Positions 23,831-31,391 are shown, counted from the first letter of the stretch. The stretch is 33,419 nt of DNA from Flavobacterium sp. UBA5153 (GCA_002413745.1 DHXP01000027.1:1-33419), one strand, 5' to 3'. The notes: generated by a model from the letters alone, not told the origin. Numbers and translations: made by a program.

Positions 23831-24286
23831 ATGAGTAGAATACTTAAATTCAAAGAAAAGATTAAATCGTACTTGGGAGAAAATGAGCAAGATACTGACC
23901 TGATGAATTGGATAAATGCTCAACCGGAGCTTGACCAGCCCGATATTTTAAGAGCTCTAAATTCTCTGCTTTTAGAAAATTTCGACACCAAACCTGGTGT
24001 AGATAGAGAGGACGTATTAGCAATAATAGATGAAAAAATTCAGGAATTTGAAGAATCTATACTTGACAAAAAACTCCACGAATCTTTATTTAAGATGGAA
24101 ATGGAGGAAAAGATTACTGACGAAGAAACTTTCGGATATTATTTAGACTTTACCAGACAAGAAGTAATAACTAGAATTGTTTCCAATCCCGAAAACCAAG
24201 AAAATTGGGATCTTGCTCACAAAATCATTCAAATGGAAAAAGATTCAGGATTTTACAATCCTGACAATTGGAAAGCTATTATTTAA
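23831..24286 (+). CDS. Acidic protein of unknown function (151 aa)
   Basis: The product is soluble, acidic and mainly helical, with no motif I know. Its middle (REDVLAIIDEKIQEFEESIL) could form a coiled coil. The frame continues past its TAA into the remnant at 24287-24673, but the protein content changes abruptly at that point, so this is a separate gene. It has no clear link to the defence operon. Confidence 0.5.
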   Translation: MSRILKFKEKIKSYLGENEQDTDLMNWINAQPELDQPDILRALNSLLLENFDTKPGVDREDVLAIIDEKIQEFEESILDKKLHESLFKMEMEEKITDEETFGYYLDFTRQEVITRIVSNPENQENWDLAHKIIQMEKDSGFYNPDNWKAII

Positions 24287-24673
24287 AAAAAAGAAAGATC
24301 TACCTATTACATTGCTAGAGGCATTCTTAACACAGAACCTAATGTCCTTAACACAGAAGTCGACATCCTTAACACAGAACCTGACCAGCTTAACACAGAA
24401 CCTCAATCACTAACACAGGAGTTACCTTCTGTGATAAGAGAACAAATAGAAAAATTAGGTATCAGAGAAAATGACCCTAATAAAATCAAAGATGTTATAT
24501 ATGAACTTTGCAAACATAAAAGTTATTCGGTGAAACAAATAGCTCTAATATTAAATAGGAATGAGAATTATGTGTACAGAAATTATATAATACCAACGAA
24601 AGAGGAAAGCAAACTGCAACACACAATCATTGATATGCCAAACCATCCTGACCAAGCATACAAATCGGTTTAA
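24287..24673 (+). pseudogene. C-terminal remnant of an AlbA_2/RecG-like ATP-binding regulator
   Basis: No start codon precedes this open frame, which begins directly after a stop. It reads ERSTYYI, then five LNTEP-type repeats, then a winged-helix-like end (IEKLGIRENDPNKIKDVIYE, SVKQIALILNRNENYVYRNY) closing with PNHPDQAYK. Linkers of LNTEP repeats and a closing NHP-x-QAY are what I know from the C termini of Bacteroidota AlbA_2 'putative DNA binding' proteins. The N-terminal domain is missing. A GTG at 24431 could still allow an 80-aa product to be made. Confidence 0.6.
24326..24430 (+). repeat. Five 21-bp tandem repeats (CTTAACACAGAA...)
   Basis: The unit CTTAACACAGAACCT plus six variable bases occurs five times with an exact 21-bp period. 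The last copy is degraded (CTAACACAGGAG). In the remnant's frame each unit encodes LNTEPxx. The period keeps the frame, so copy number can change without a frameshift. Confidence 0.85.
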
Positions 24674-24691
24674 ATCCAAATAGTTATTACA

Positions 24692-24997
24692 ATGACAGAA
24701 GAAGAACTTGATGGTTTTAAAGAATTAGCAGAAAGTGTAAATAAAGTCACACAAGATGTATTCTTAATATACGAGCCACAGGTTGATAGAATTTACCGTA
24801 ATAAGGTCAAAGACGAAAAAGAAATTGAACGTGTAATAGATGCTTTATTAGATTACTGCTATGATGATAAAATGCTATTACTTTTTAAAAGATTATGCAG
24901 GTATTATTATGAAATCAATCCATCGGCAACCTGTGAATATGCATATATCTACCGCGAAATGTGGGATGAAGAATCAGATGAAGAATCCCAGTTATAG
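24692..24997 (+). CDS. Small acidic protein of unknown function (101 aa)
   Basis: The 101-aa product is helical and ends in an acidic tail (EMWDEESDEESQL). It begins 18 nt after the upstream remnant and ends at the edge of the GC-rich repeat. I recognise no family. Composition and codon use look like the neighbouring genes, so it is probably real. Confidence 0.5.
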   Translation: MTEEELDGFKELAESVNKVTQDVFLIYEPQVDRIYRNKVKDEKEIERVIDALLDYCYDDKMLLLFKRLCRYYYEINPSATCEYAYIYREMWDEESDEESQL

Positions 24998-25000
24998 ATA

Positions 25001-25560
25001 ACACGGGCAATCAAATTGTCTCTCTGCGGTCGTTCCCTTTGTTCCGTTCGGCTGTTCCAGTCGGTCGTGCCTTCCTCCGTTCCACAGACACTTCACAGCA
25101 CAAAAAAATAAGGCAGCCAAAAAATAGGCAACCTTATTTTTTCCGCTGTTCGTTCCTCATCTTCACACGTTCTCTTCCTGCGTTCGGTCGGGCTTATGCA
25201 TCCACAATACCGCTTCATTTCGTTACACTCCGCAGGCTACGTTCCTCTACATTCCAGCCGTATTCCGTCTGCCGCCCTAAGTTTTTTCAGCGGTTGCTCC
25301 TTCGCACCGCCATCGGGGTTGGCTCCGTCCCGTAAAAACGGTACTTTACCCTAAATCAAGGTACGCTAACGCTGTCTTTAATTTTTTCCCCGCCGTGCCA
25401 CGCTCACAGCCACTTCTCTCGCTCCGTTCCTATGCTCGTTCCCGTGTCTGTGGTGGCGGTTCGATTGCCGCAACACCGCCTCTGCGCTCCTCGAAAAAAC
25501 AATAATTTCCGCTATCGCTACAATTATCGTTTTTCTGCGGTGCTTGGGGGTGTTAATTGC
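25001..25560 (+). repeat. GC-rich non-coding repeat, copy 1
   Basis: This stretch is much richer in G and C than its surroundings and full of short CGTTCC/GTTCCG words. A diverged inverted copy lies at 30835-31380. The shared landmarks are, in order, CACGGGCAATC, CCACAGACACT, TGCATCCACAATACCGCTTC, CAGCGGTTGCTC, GGGGTTGGCTCCGT, CCCTAAATCAAGG, GGCGGT followed by TCGATTGCCGCAACACCGCC, and GCGGTGCTTGGGGGTGTT. The frames across it differ between copies, so I do not call genes here. Base changes scattered across all frames suggest a conserved RNA or DNA element. In both copies a DUF6943 gene follows. Confidence 0.75.
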
Positions 25561-25798
25561 CTTGCGAGAGAAACGAAGCAATCAAAAGAACTCCCCTGAG
25601 AAACCTCAACGAGAACTATTGTGCATTTTCTCGAAAAGAAAGAGAAAAAAAACCAGCAAATTTAGCATCCATTCCTCACTTCCAGTCGGTCGTTCCTCCC
25701 TCCATTCCCGTTCGTCATTGCTGCTCTTTATATGGCTTTCTTTTTTTCTCTTTTTTCTTTTCGAAAAAATTAAGTCGAATTTTTAATACAACAGAATT
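25561..25798 (+). other. Leader between the GC-rich repeat and the DUF6943 gene
   Basis: There is no convincing gene. A long pyrimidine run (TTTCTTTTTTTCTCTTTTTT near 25738-25757) precedes the DUF6943 start. A matching run precedes the remnant at 30418-30516 on the other strand, so the leader belongs to the repeated unit. Confidence 0.4.
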
Positions 25799-26230
25799 AT
25801 GCCAAACTTCATCATCAAAACCCACCAAAAAGATACGCTTTACAAGGGAAACCAAATCTTTATCCTCAACAAGGGAATGAACTCTGGTAAACCTCAAAAA
25901 GAACCTTTTACCAACAGTTTTGTTATTATGTTCCCAGACGAAAAGGATGCCGAAACGGTCTACTGGCTTGCCTACAGCCTTTGGAAATCAAACTTCTGGC
26001 ACCAATTTTTAATCGGGTCCGTAATTCCATTTTTACGAATCAAGGATTTTAAGAAAGATTTTGATTTTAAAGTCAATGAAATGATGCAGGAACACGAGCT
26101 GCACAAAAAACAAGTTCAGGCGTTGAGGTTATTGGAACAGAAAGAAAATCAATTGCATCAAAATATTTCACTTATAAACGAAATGAGAAAGGTAATTTTA
26201 TACCGTTACTGCAATAAATGCAACTTGTAG
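25799..26230 (+). CDS. DUF6943 family protein
   Basis: The 143-aa protein (MPNFIIKTHQKDTLYKGNQI, GKPQKEPFTNSFVIMFPDEK, VYWLAYSLWKSNFWHQFLIG) matches what I know as DUF6943, a Bacteroidota family of unknown role often found in mobile elements. The C-terminal third is a likely coiled coil (HELHKKQVQALRLLEQKENQ). A truncated homologue sits behind the inverted copy of the GC-rich repeat, so gene and repeat travel together. There is no evidence for an enzymatic activity. Confidence 0.6.
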   Translation: MPNFIIKTHQKDTLYKGNQIFILNKGMNSGKPQKEPFTNSFVIMFPDEKDAETVYWLAYSLWKSNFWHQFLIGSVIPFLRIKDFKKDFDFKVNEMMQEHELHKKQVQALRLLEQKENQLHQNISLINEMRKVILYRYCNKCNL

Positions 26231-26359
26231 TATAATTATGTATATTTGAAAGAAATATAGCTTAAAGTTTGTCAAAAAAAGCCAACCAAATTTTGTGGAT
26301 TGGAATAATTTTATCAAACAGATTTAAGATTTAGGTACAAATTACAAAAACAAATATAA

Positions 26360-26644
26360 ATGAATGAAAATAAAAAAGCTAATGTTCAAAAAGTAATTGA
26401 CCATTTAAATTCAAAATGGGGTAAACGTCCTTGCCCTATGTGTGGGGAAAATAGTTGGACAGTATCTGACACCGTTTATGAATTGCGTGAATTCCACGGT
26501 GGAAATATGGTTTTAGGAAGTGGACCGATTTATCCAATTGTGCCTGTTAGTTGTAATAATTGTGGTAATTCTGTTATGATTAATGCAATACAATCTGGAG
26601 CAATTGAAAAGCCTAATGTTGAACCTAAAGAAAATAACGGATAA
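26360..26644 (+). CDS. Zn-ribbon protein (94 aa)
   Basis: Two cysteine knuckles, CPMCGEN (about residue 20) and CNNCGN (about residue 70), frame a short beta-rich domain, as in small zinc ribbons. Its stop overlaps the ATG of the next gene (TAATG), so the two are coupled. The role is unknown; small Zn-ribbon/membrane pairs appear among the cargo of mobile elements. Confidence 0.65.
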   Translation: MNENKKANVQKVIDHLNSKWGKRPCPMCGENSWTVSDTVYELREFHGGNMVLGSGPIYPIVPVSCNNCGNSVMINAIQSGAIEKPNVEPKENNG

Positions 26645-27033
26645 TGAGCGGAGAACAGAGTAATTTTAATGTTTCACAAGAATTTGAAATAATTCCACAC
26701 CAAAAAAGTCAGGCTTATCCGATAGGTGTTAAAGAATGGGAATATTTAAAAGAAAAAATTAGACAAGTAAATATAGAGATTAATAACTTTCACACTATTG
26801 GATATTTGCTTTTAGGAGCAAGTGCTTCTTGTTTGATTACAATCATAGCAACTAATTTTACAGACGATAGTTCTAGATATCTGACTTGGGCAGTATTTGG
26901 TGTGACATTAATTTGTGGCTTGTTAGCAATCTTCTTTGCAAAAGATAAGCATAAACAAGAAAGTGCTAAACCCAACGAAATTATTAATCAAATGGAACTT
27001 ATAGAATCTCGTTTTGAAATTAAAAAATCCTGA
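26644..27033 (+). CDS. Two-TM membrane protein coupled to the Zn-ribbon gene
   Basis: The 129-aa protein has a soluble N terminus of about 50 residues, two membrane helices (IGYLLLGASASCLITIIATN and LTWAVFGVTLICGLLAIFFA), and a charged tail. It overlaps the Zn-ribbon gene by one base. The layout (soluble sensor plus 2-TM partner) would suit a small membrane effector, but that is inference. No family is recognised. Confidence 0.6.
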   Translation: MSGEQSNFNVSQEFEIIPHQKSQAYPIGVKEWEYLKEKIRQVNIEINNFHTIGYLLLGASASCLITIIATNFTDDSSRYLTWAVFGVTLICGLLAIFFAKDKHKQESAKPNEIINQMELIESRFEIKKS

Positions 27034-27086
27034 ATAAAGCAAAGTCCTAAAATCTTAACAAAAGGTGTTCTTATACAAACCGTTAA

Positions 27087-27126
27087 AACCGAGAAAGCCT
27101 GGTCTCACGACTAGGCTTTCTCGGTT
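27087..27126. terminator. Strong bidirectional hairpin, first of two
   Basis: AACCGAGAAAGCCT (27087-27100) pairs perfectly with AGGCTTTCTCGGTT (27113-27126) around a 12-nt loop. It follows the 2-TM gene and faces the convergent minus-strand operon, so it can end transcription from either side. Confidence 0.6.
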
Positions 27127-27170
27127 AGTCCGGAAAAGGTTACCAATCATAACCGGACTATTTATTTTTA
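27126..27170. terminator. Second hairpin between convergent operons
   Basis: TAGTCCGG (27126-27133) pairs with CCGGACTA (27153-27160) and is followed by TTTATTTTTA. The second arm includes the stop codon of the minus-strand gene. Together with the previous hairpin it insulates the two operons. Confidence 0.5.
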
Positions 27171-27334
27171 GATTTTGTCAACCATTTTAAAAGGAGCGAA
27201 ACCATAAAACTGGCAGTGGCTCCCACGACCGCTAAGATAATCGTTTTTGCAATATCTTCCGAAAGGATATTGGGCAAAATGCTCAAAAATGTTCCAGATG
27301 CGGTTCCAGCTCGGAGAGATAAATTAGTCTCCAT
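27158..27334 (-). CDS. Small membrane protein, holin-like (58 aa)
   Basis: From the ATG at 27334 the product is METNLSLRAGTASGTFLSIL, then one long hydrophobic helix (TIILAVVGATASFMVSLLL) and a basic end (KWLTKSKNK). A longer reading from TTG at 27364 is possible but less likely. It overlaps the upstream gene by 11 nt. Its size and charged tail resemble holins or small membrane proteins; function is unproven. Confidence 0.55.
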   Translation of the reverse strand: METNLSLRAGTASGTFLSILPNILSEDIAKTIILAVVGATASFMVSLLLKWLTKSKNK

Positions 27335-27557
27335 CTCTCGGTTTATTTGGGTTCTCCTCCACAACAGTCATTTGACTTACTGCCGAAATCACTCCACCTG
27401 CCACTGCCATATAACCTGCAACAGCGACCACTGTTGCGGGCAAAATAATGGGTGCTGCCACAATTGTTCCACTGATGGCCAACAAAGCCAAACCAATACT
27501 TCTCAAAATCTTGAAAAACTTTGGTGTGGGTGCTTTTATTCTTTCTACTATTTTCAT
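27324..27557 (-). CDS. Small membrane protein of the end module (77 aa)
   Basis: A basic N terminus (MKIVERIKAPTPKFFKILRS) precedes two Ala/Gly-rich hydrophobic helices (IGLALLAISGTIVAAPIIL and TVVAVAGYMAVAGGVISAV) and an acidic tail. It overlaps the DUF5675 stop by 4 nt. At the left end of the window only its first five codons remain recognisable. A pore or holin-like role is possible. Confidence 0.6.
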   Translation of the reverse strand: MKIVERIKAPTPKFFKILRSIGLALLAISGTIVAAPIILPATVVAVAGYMAVAGGVISAVSQMTVVEENPNKPRDGD

Positions 27558-27964
27558 ACTATCTCTTTTTTAGACTGGATACTGATTTTTATTTCTTCTT
27601 CACGTTCTAAAGCTGCATAAACTATTGTTTTCAGCTTTTCCAACGCTTTTCGGGAATTACTGCCCTTTCCAATTCCAGTGTGATTAGTTACAGTAGCAAT
27701 ACAGCCCAACAACTCTTTCTTGGCGTCATTGGCGGGATGAATTAAGATCAAATCTCTTCCCGGAACATTCATCAAATGCAAGTGCCATTTGAATTTGGGG
27801 CTAAACCGCTTCTGCAAGATATATTCTCCCTCTGGAATACAAGATATGCGCCTTTGGTTATTTAACCAGGGCAATTCGATGGTATAACAAACTATTGTGC
27901 CGTTCCATTCCAAAACCCCTTGCGTTCCCTCGGGAAAATACGTCCTTTTCAACACCAGAACCAT
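27554..27964 (-). CDS. DUF5675 family protein (right copy)
   Basis: The 136-aa product keeps the family landmarks RTYFPEGTQG, TIELPW, CIPEGEY, LILIHPAND and ELLGCIATVTNHTG. It is the second gene of a four-gene minus-strand run (251-aa, DUF5675, 77-aa, 58-aa) with 1-nt spacing or overlaps. It diverges strongly from the left copy (74-469), while the flanking 251-aa protein does not, which points to gene replacement by recombination or to rapid divergence. Confidence 0.75.
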   Translation of the reverse strand: MVLVLKRTYFPEGTQGVLEWNGTIVCYTIELPWLNNQRRISCIPEGEYILQKRFSPKFKWHLHLMNVPGRDLILIHPANDAKKELLGCIATVTNHTGIGKGSNSRKALEKLKTIVYAALEREEEIKISIQSKKEIV

Positions 27965-27965
27965 C

Positions 27966-28721
27966 CTACAATCCGCTCACTTGAACCAACGCCAATGGGT
28001 TGTATGAACCATTTTTCAATGCGTACATCTGTCCATTAACTTCTTGGTAAAACTCCAATCCCAAAGCCAAAAATAATGGTTTGGTACTCGCTGGAGTAAC
28101 CATATTGGTGTGGCTTATCGCCAACGTTGGTAGGTTGTCCCAAGGTAGAATGGCTGTTTCCGAATGTGACTCAACAAAAGTTTCCACTTCAAAATCTACC
28201 TCGGCACCAGCCGAAATGATTTTATAATGAGTCGTTCCTGATGGTGCCGCAATCATATTTGCCGGAGCAAAAGAATCCAAACCAACAGTAATCTCTCCGG
28301 TAACCCGGTCTATCGTCCCCACAAATGGAGCGAACAAACTGGTGCCCAGTTTTCCCCTGATGTTGAATTCAAATCCGGAAAGCAATTCCGCCTCGCCGTC
28401 AATCACGTTTCGCAATCCTCTCACACTCGTCATATCGGCCTGAATCACTTTCACCATAGCCTGAGTCAATCTACTCACCATTTTGCTGTCGGCAGAATTG
28501 ATTAACAATGATCTTAAAGCCGTTCTCAAAATCTTGCCGGCTTTTCCTGCTCTTCCAAATTCTGCACCGTTTTCTCGCGTTCTCTGGAATGCAGGATCAC
28601 TCTTGATTCTGCTGGCGTCGATTCCACCTTTTTCACGAGCCAAATGTCCGTCTTTGGTTTTGTAAAAAGTAATATCTCCGATAGTACCTTTCAATTTAAT
28701 TATGCCTTTTTGCCTTGCCAT
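27966..28721 (-). CDS. Conserved 251-aa element-end protein (right copy)
   Basis: It is the paralogue of 471-1226, with 21 differences by eye spread across the length and no gaps. It has the same ATG, upstream sequence and position beside a 67-aa gene and an att core. The function is unknown. It leads the minus-strand operon that ends at 27158. Confidence 0.7.
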   Translation of the reverse strand: MARQKGIIKLKGTIGDITFYKTKDGHLAREKGGIDASRIKSDPAFQRTRENGAEFGRAGKAGKILRTALRSLLINSADSKMVSRLTQAMVKVIQADMTSVRGLRNVIDGEAELLSGFEFNIRGKLGTSLFAPFVGTIDRVTGEITVGLDSFAPANMIAAPSGTTHYKIISAGAEVDFEVETFVESHSETAILPWDNLPTLAISHTNMVTPASTKPLFLALGLEFYQEVNGQMYALKNGSYNPLALVQVSGL

Positions 28722-28998
28722 AATTTCTAAAATTTAGATTAATAAATGTTTCAAATTCCTTCAATCATCATCCTGTTGCAACATCTTTCGATTGATTTCG
28801 AAAACAAAGATTACACTTAAACTAATAATTTAGAACACAGCTATATTCCATATGTCTTACAGTGGTATAAATGGCATTTAAAAGCATAAATGTCACTTAA
28901 AAAGAAAAGAGAATATTCACTAATTTTATAATCTGTAAAGAATCACCAGAGTAGCACTATAAAGCCACTCAAAGCCTACTCAAAGCTATAGATAGTGT
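28722..28998. promoter_or_regulatory. Divergent intergenic control region, right copy
   Basis: This is the counterpart of 1227-1536, with shared blocks TCCATATGTC, GTGGTATAAATGGCA and ACTAATTTTATA. It should contain the promoters of the 251-aa (-) and 67-aa (+) genes. No gene is visible. Confidence 0.4.
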
Positions 28999-29202
28999 AT
29001 GAAAATCGAAAACAAGAGGTTGTGTATCTACCCGAAGGACATACAACGCATTACCGGAAAGAGTTATCGCCAAAGCGTGAGATTAATGCTAAAGATAAGA
29101 ACCGAGCTTAATAAGCACGTAAATGAGTTTGTAAGCATTGAGGAGTTCTGCCAGTACACCAGCCTGAAATATGAACAGGTTGAACCATTGATAATTGGAT
29201 AA
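28999..29202 (+). CDS. Small HTH-like conserved protein (67 aa, right copy)
   Basis: Identical to 1537-1740 except for six central residues (VRLMLKIRTELNKHVNEF). The first 80 bases and about 30 bases upstream are nearly unchanged. It is followed by the TTGAAC palindrome and the right att region. The role is unknown; a DNA-binding function is inferred from its basic helices. Confidence 0.65.
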   Translation: MKIENKRLCIYPKDIQRITGKSYRQSVRLMLKIRTELNKHVNEFVSIEEFCQYTSLKYEQVEPLIIG

Positions 29203-29227
29203 AAATTATGTTTAAGGTGTTCGAAAT

Positions 29228-29246
29228 TTGAACCTAACCAGTTCAA
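29228..29246. repeat. TTGAAC-N7-GTTCAA palindrome (right end)
   Basis: TTGAAC and GTTCAA are separated by 7 bp, as at 1766-1784, and followed by TAAATA. It lies between the 67-aa gene and the right att core, about 26 bp after the stop. Confidence 0.5.
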
Positions 29247-29352
29247 TAAATAGTATGCTACCCGTACAAATTTTAGTGATTTAAGTACGATTTCTTGAAG
29301 TTTTATTCGTAAATTTGGAGTATCAATTCAGATGAAAAACTGCATTAATTTG

Positions 29353-29378
29353 AAGGGGCACTAATAGGAGCACTTGAA
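29353..29378 (+). promoter_or_regulatory. Candidate integrase arm-type site (right)
   Basis: GGGGCACT at 29355 and GGAGCACT at 29367 are 12 bp apart and followed by TGAAAT. This matches the pairs at 1891/1903 and 2085/2097 in spacing and sequence. It lies 55 bp before the right core. Confidence 0.4.
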
Positions 29379-29432
29379 ATAAAAACATATATAGAACGCT
29401 ATATATCAACCACATAACAAAGAGAAATCAAT

Positions 29433-29447
29433 CCCTCTTTCTCCGCT
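29433..29447 (+). other. att core, right (tRNA-Ser 3'-end-like)
   Basis: This is the exact second copy of CCCTCTTTCTCCGCT, 27,463 bp after the first and in the same orientation. Here it is preceded by AAAGAGAAATCAAT, which cannot complete a tRNA, so it is a junction to the right flank. Confidence 0.65.
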
Positions 29448-29543
29448 TTAAACAAGCCCTAACTATTGTAATATCAGCAAGTTAGTGTTTTTTATTTCCT
29501 TGAAATCCCCACATTATCCCCACAATCGTCAGAATTATAAGCA

Positions 29544-29571
29544 TAAAAAAACCGCCTTTTTCAAAGCGGTT
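29544..29571 (-). terminator. Intrinsic terminator of the DUF6266 gene
   Basis: On the minus strand AACCGC (29571-29566) pairs with GCGGTT (29555-29550). The stem is extended by AAA/TTT pairs and followed by a T run (29549-29544). It lies just after the DUF6266 stop. Confidence 0.6.
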
Positions 29572-29593
29572 CCTTAAAAAGTATCTATGAAAT

Positions 29594-30238
29594 TTATGAA
29601 GCCGTACCAGAGCCAATAAAGATACTATTTGATAATTGAGTTTCAGCAAAATTCTTAAATGAAATAAACATCAGAATTTCATCCCCAAAATAGCTATTTG
29701 GTATTGTTGCCGTTTGTGATAAATCTGTTCGTGCAGCACCATCAGTGATAAGCACACTCTCCCCTTTTAAAGGATTGTAAACGACAACCATTACTTTGTC
29801 CGTTGGCAATGCGCTACCTTCATTTGAATTATCATCCCAACTGAATTGAACTTGTCCAGGAGTTGTTAGATCAAATACTGGATTTAAAGCTCCTGACAAA
29901 TTTCCTCTACTCAACAAAGCCAAGTTGTAGTCAATTGCAAAATCTTCGATTGTCGTGCCTGTAATTGCATTATTTAAGGCATAAGACATTGCACTGTTGA
30001 ATTGTGATTGCTTAACCGCATAGTTTTTAAACCCTAACTTAACAAAACTTAAGTTTGGTTGTAAAAACCTCAATACTAAAGAGAACTTTGTTCTCTGGTT
30101 CACTTGTAGAACAGAGCGGGGATTTGCTACACTTTGAGGTTTAGCTCTAAGATAATCAATTCCTTTCCAACTTGCACCTACTACATTCGCTACTTTTCCT
30201 GATACTCCTCCTAGAATACCTTTACCAATTTTACCCAT
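29594..30238 (-). CDS. DUF6266 family protein
   Basis: The 214-aa product starts MGKIGKGILGGVSGKVANVV followed by GASWKGIDYLRAKP, the signature of DUF6266, a Bacteroidota family of unknown role. The C-terminal half is beta-rich (FSWDDNSN, DKVMVVVYNPLKGESVL), perhaps an Ig-like domain. It has its own terminator and lies outside the right att core. Its N-terminal pattern resembles that of the 251-aa protein of the element ends. Confidence 0.75.
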   Translation of the reverse strand: MGKIGKGILGGVSGKVANVVGASWKGIDYLRAKPQSVANPRSVLQVNQRTKFSLVLRFLQPNLSFVKLGFKNYAVKQSQFNSAMSYALNNAITGTTIEDFAIDYNLALLSRGNLSGALNPVFDLTTPGQVQFSWDDNSNEGSALPTDKVMVVVYNPLKGESVLITDGAARTDLSQTATIPNSYFGDEILMFISFKNFAETQLSNSIFIGSGTAS

Positions 30239-30417
30239 AATTATGAAAATTTAAAAATTACAATTTCGTGGGCTTGGTACGGCTTTGGTATTGATTTTAA
30301 ACAATGATACAAATTTAACCAATAAACCAATTTCAATTGATAACTAAAATACATTTATTTATTATAAATTATTACAATTTGTGCTTTAATTGTTTTGAGT
30401 AACAATTAAAAACACAT
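30239..30417. other. AT-rich intergenic stretch
   Basis: No gene or strong hairpin is seen. It probably contains the promoter of the minus-strand DUF6266 gene and whatever junction cut off the DUF6943 remnant. Confidence 0.3.
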
Positions 30418-30516
30418 CTATAAAGGTTCTTTTTGTGGCTTGTCTGGAAGATTGATTCTTTTTGGTAGGATATGATAATACAATCCGGAATAGTTTCGGA
30501 TTTGAAATGATGCCAT
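30418..30516 (-). pseudogene. Truncated DUF6943 gene
   Basis: From an ATG at 30516 the frame reads MASFQIRN, then LPKRINLPDKPQKEPL and stop. It aligns with the start of the intact DUF6943 protein at 25799 (MPNFIIKT, LNKGMNSGKPQKEPF). The remaining two thirds are absent. The pyrimidine-rich leader before it matches that of the intact gene. Confidence 0.6.
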
Positions 30517-30834
30517 CGTTACGCTCCGCCTTATAAATTTTTCCAAAGAAAAAAAGAAAAAAAAGAAAGTCGTCGTATCAGTGGAGGTTTCAAAAGAAGT
30601 CAAGTTTTTTTGAAAAAATACTACCCAACTGTTCATTATAATCGGAAACGTCATAGTATAAACAAACGTTAAATTGGAAATGTAAGGGTGGAGATTTTTT
30701 CAAAAACCCGTAGGGCTTGAACTTTACTTTTTGAAACCGTAACTTACCTTTACTTTCTTTTTATTTATTTTTTTTATAGTAGGATGTTTTTTGTGTGAAA
30801 TCTTTCTTATTGAGAATTTCATTGTTTAATCGGC

Positions 30835-31380
30835 AATCAAACACCCCCAAGCACCGCAACAAAAAATGGAGTTTTTACGGAATTTTTTGTGAGGAGCGAA
30901 GTTGGCGGTGTTGCGGCAATCGAACAGCCACCGCAGGACGGGAACGGAACGTAGCTTTTGCGAAGTGGAGAGAAGTACTGCGAGCGTGAAACGGCGGGGA
31001 AAAAATATAAGTCAGCCTTTGGCGTTCCTTGATTTAGGGCAAAGTGCTAACGGAGCCAACCCCGATGGCTGTGCGAAAGAGCAACCGCTGAAAAAATAAA
31101 GGGCGGCAGACATAATACTGCTGGAATGTAGTGTAGCGTAGTTTACGAAGCGAAACGGAATGAAGCGGTATTGTGGATGCATTAGCCCTGCCGAACGAAG
31201 GATAGAGAACGTGTGAAGATGAGGAACGAAACAGCGCAAAAAAAATAGCTGCTTATTTTCAAGCTGCTGTTTTTTTTAGTGCTGTGTAGTGTCTGTGGAA
31301 CGGAAGGAGGTACGACTGACTGGAACAGCCGAACGGAACAAAGAGAACGACCGAAGAGAGACCGCTTGATTGCCCGTGAT
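30835..31380 (-). repeat. GC-rich non-coding repeat, copy 2 (inverted)
   Basis: This is the reverse-complement relative of 25001-25560, sharing the landmarks in the same order from GATTGCCCGTG (31368-31378) down to AACACCCCCAAGCACCGC (30839-30856). The copies are diverged, with small gaps, and do not preserve one common reading frame. As in copy 1, a DUF6943 gene (here truncated) follows on the same strand. It lies outside the right att core. Confidence 0.75.
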
Positions 31381-31391
31381 TAAAAATTAAA

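Larger units (their letters stand above)
1970..29447. mobile_element. Integrative element of about 27.5 kb with defence cargo
   Basis: Two identical 15-bp cores (1970-1984 and 29433-29447) bracket an integrase that begins about 250 bp inside the left core and reads inward, the usual layout of tyrosine-recombinase elements that use a tRNA 3' end. The interior holds a regulator (RteC-like), an HTH protein, a replication pair, a large defence operon, toxin-antitoxin genes and a conserved right-end module. I see no relaxase, coupling protein, conjugation or capsid gene, so transfer would need a helper. A related element end lies directly to the left (74-1740), so the elements appear to be stacked in tandem. 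The full tRNA gene is not in the window. That the cores are true att sites is inferred. Confidence 0.7.

Noticed and set aside
24177-24413. 78-aa frame ending in LTQNL repeats
   Set aside because: It overlaps the 151-aa gene and reads the 21-bp repeats out of frame. The LNTEP frame matches known linkers.
24326-24430. CRISPR-like array
   Set aside because: The units are 21-bp tandem coding repeats without spacers, and no cas gene is near.
25039-25335. 98-aa open frame in the GC-rich stretch
   Set aside because: The reading frame is not preserved in the inverted copy at 30835-31380, and composition is Arg/Ser/Phe-rich as in spurious frames. The region is better treated as a non-coding repeat.
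30795-31239. Open frames of 64-75 aa in the inverted GC-rich copy
   Set aside because: They lie on both strands of the same repeat with no shared protein with copy 1.
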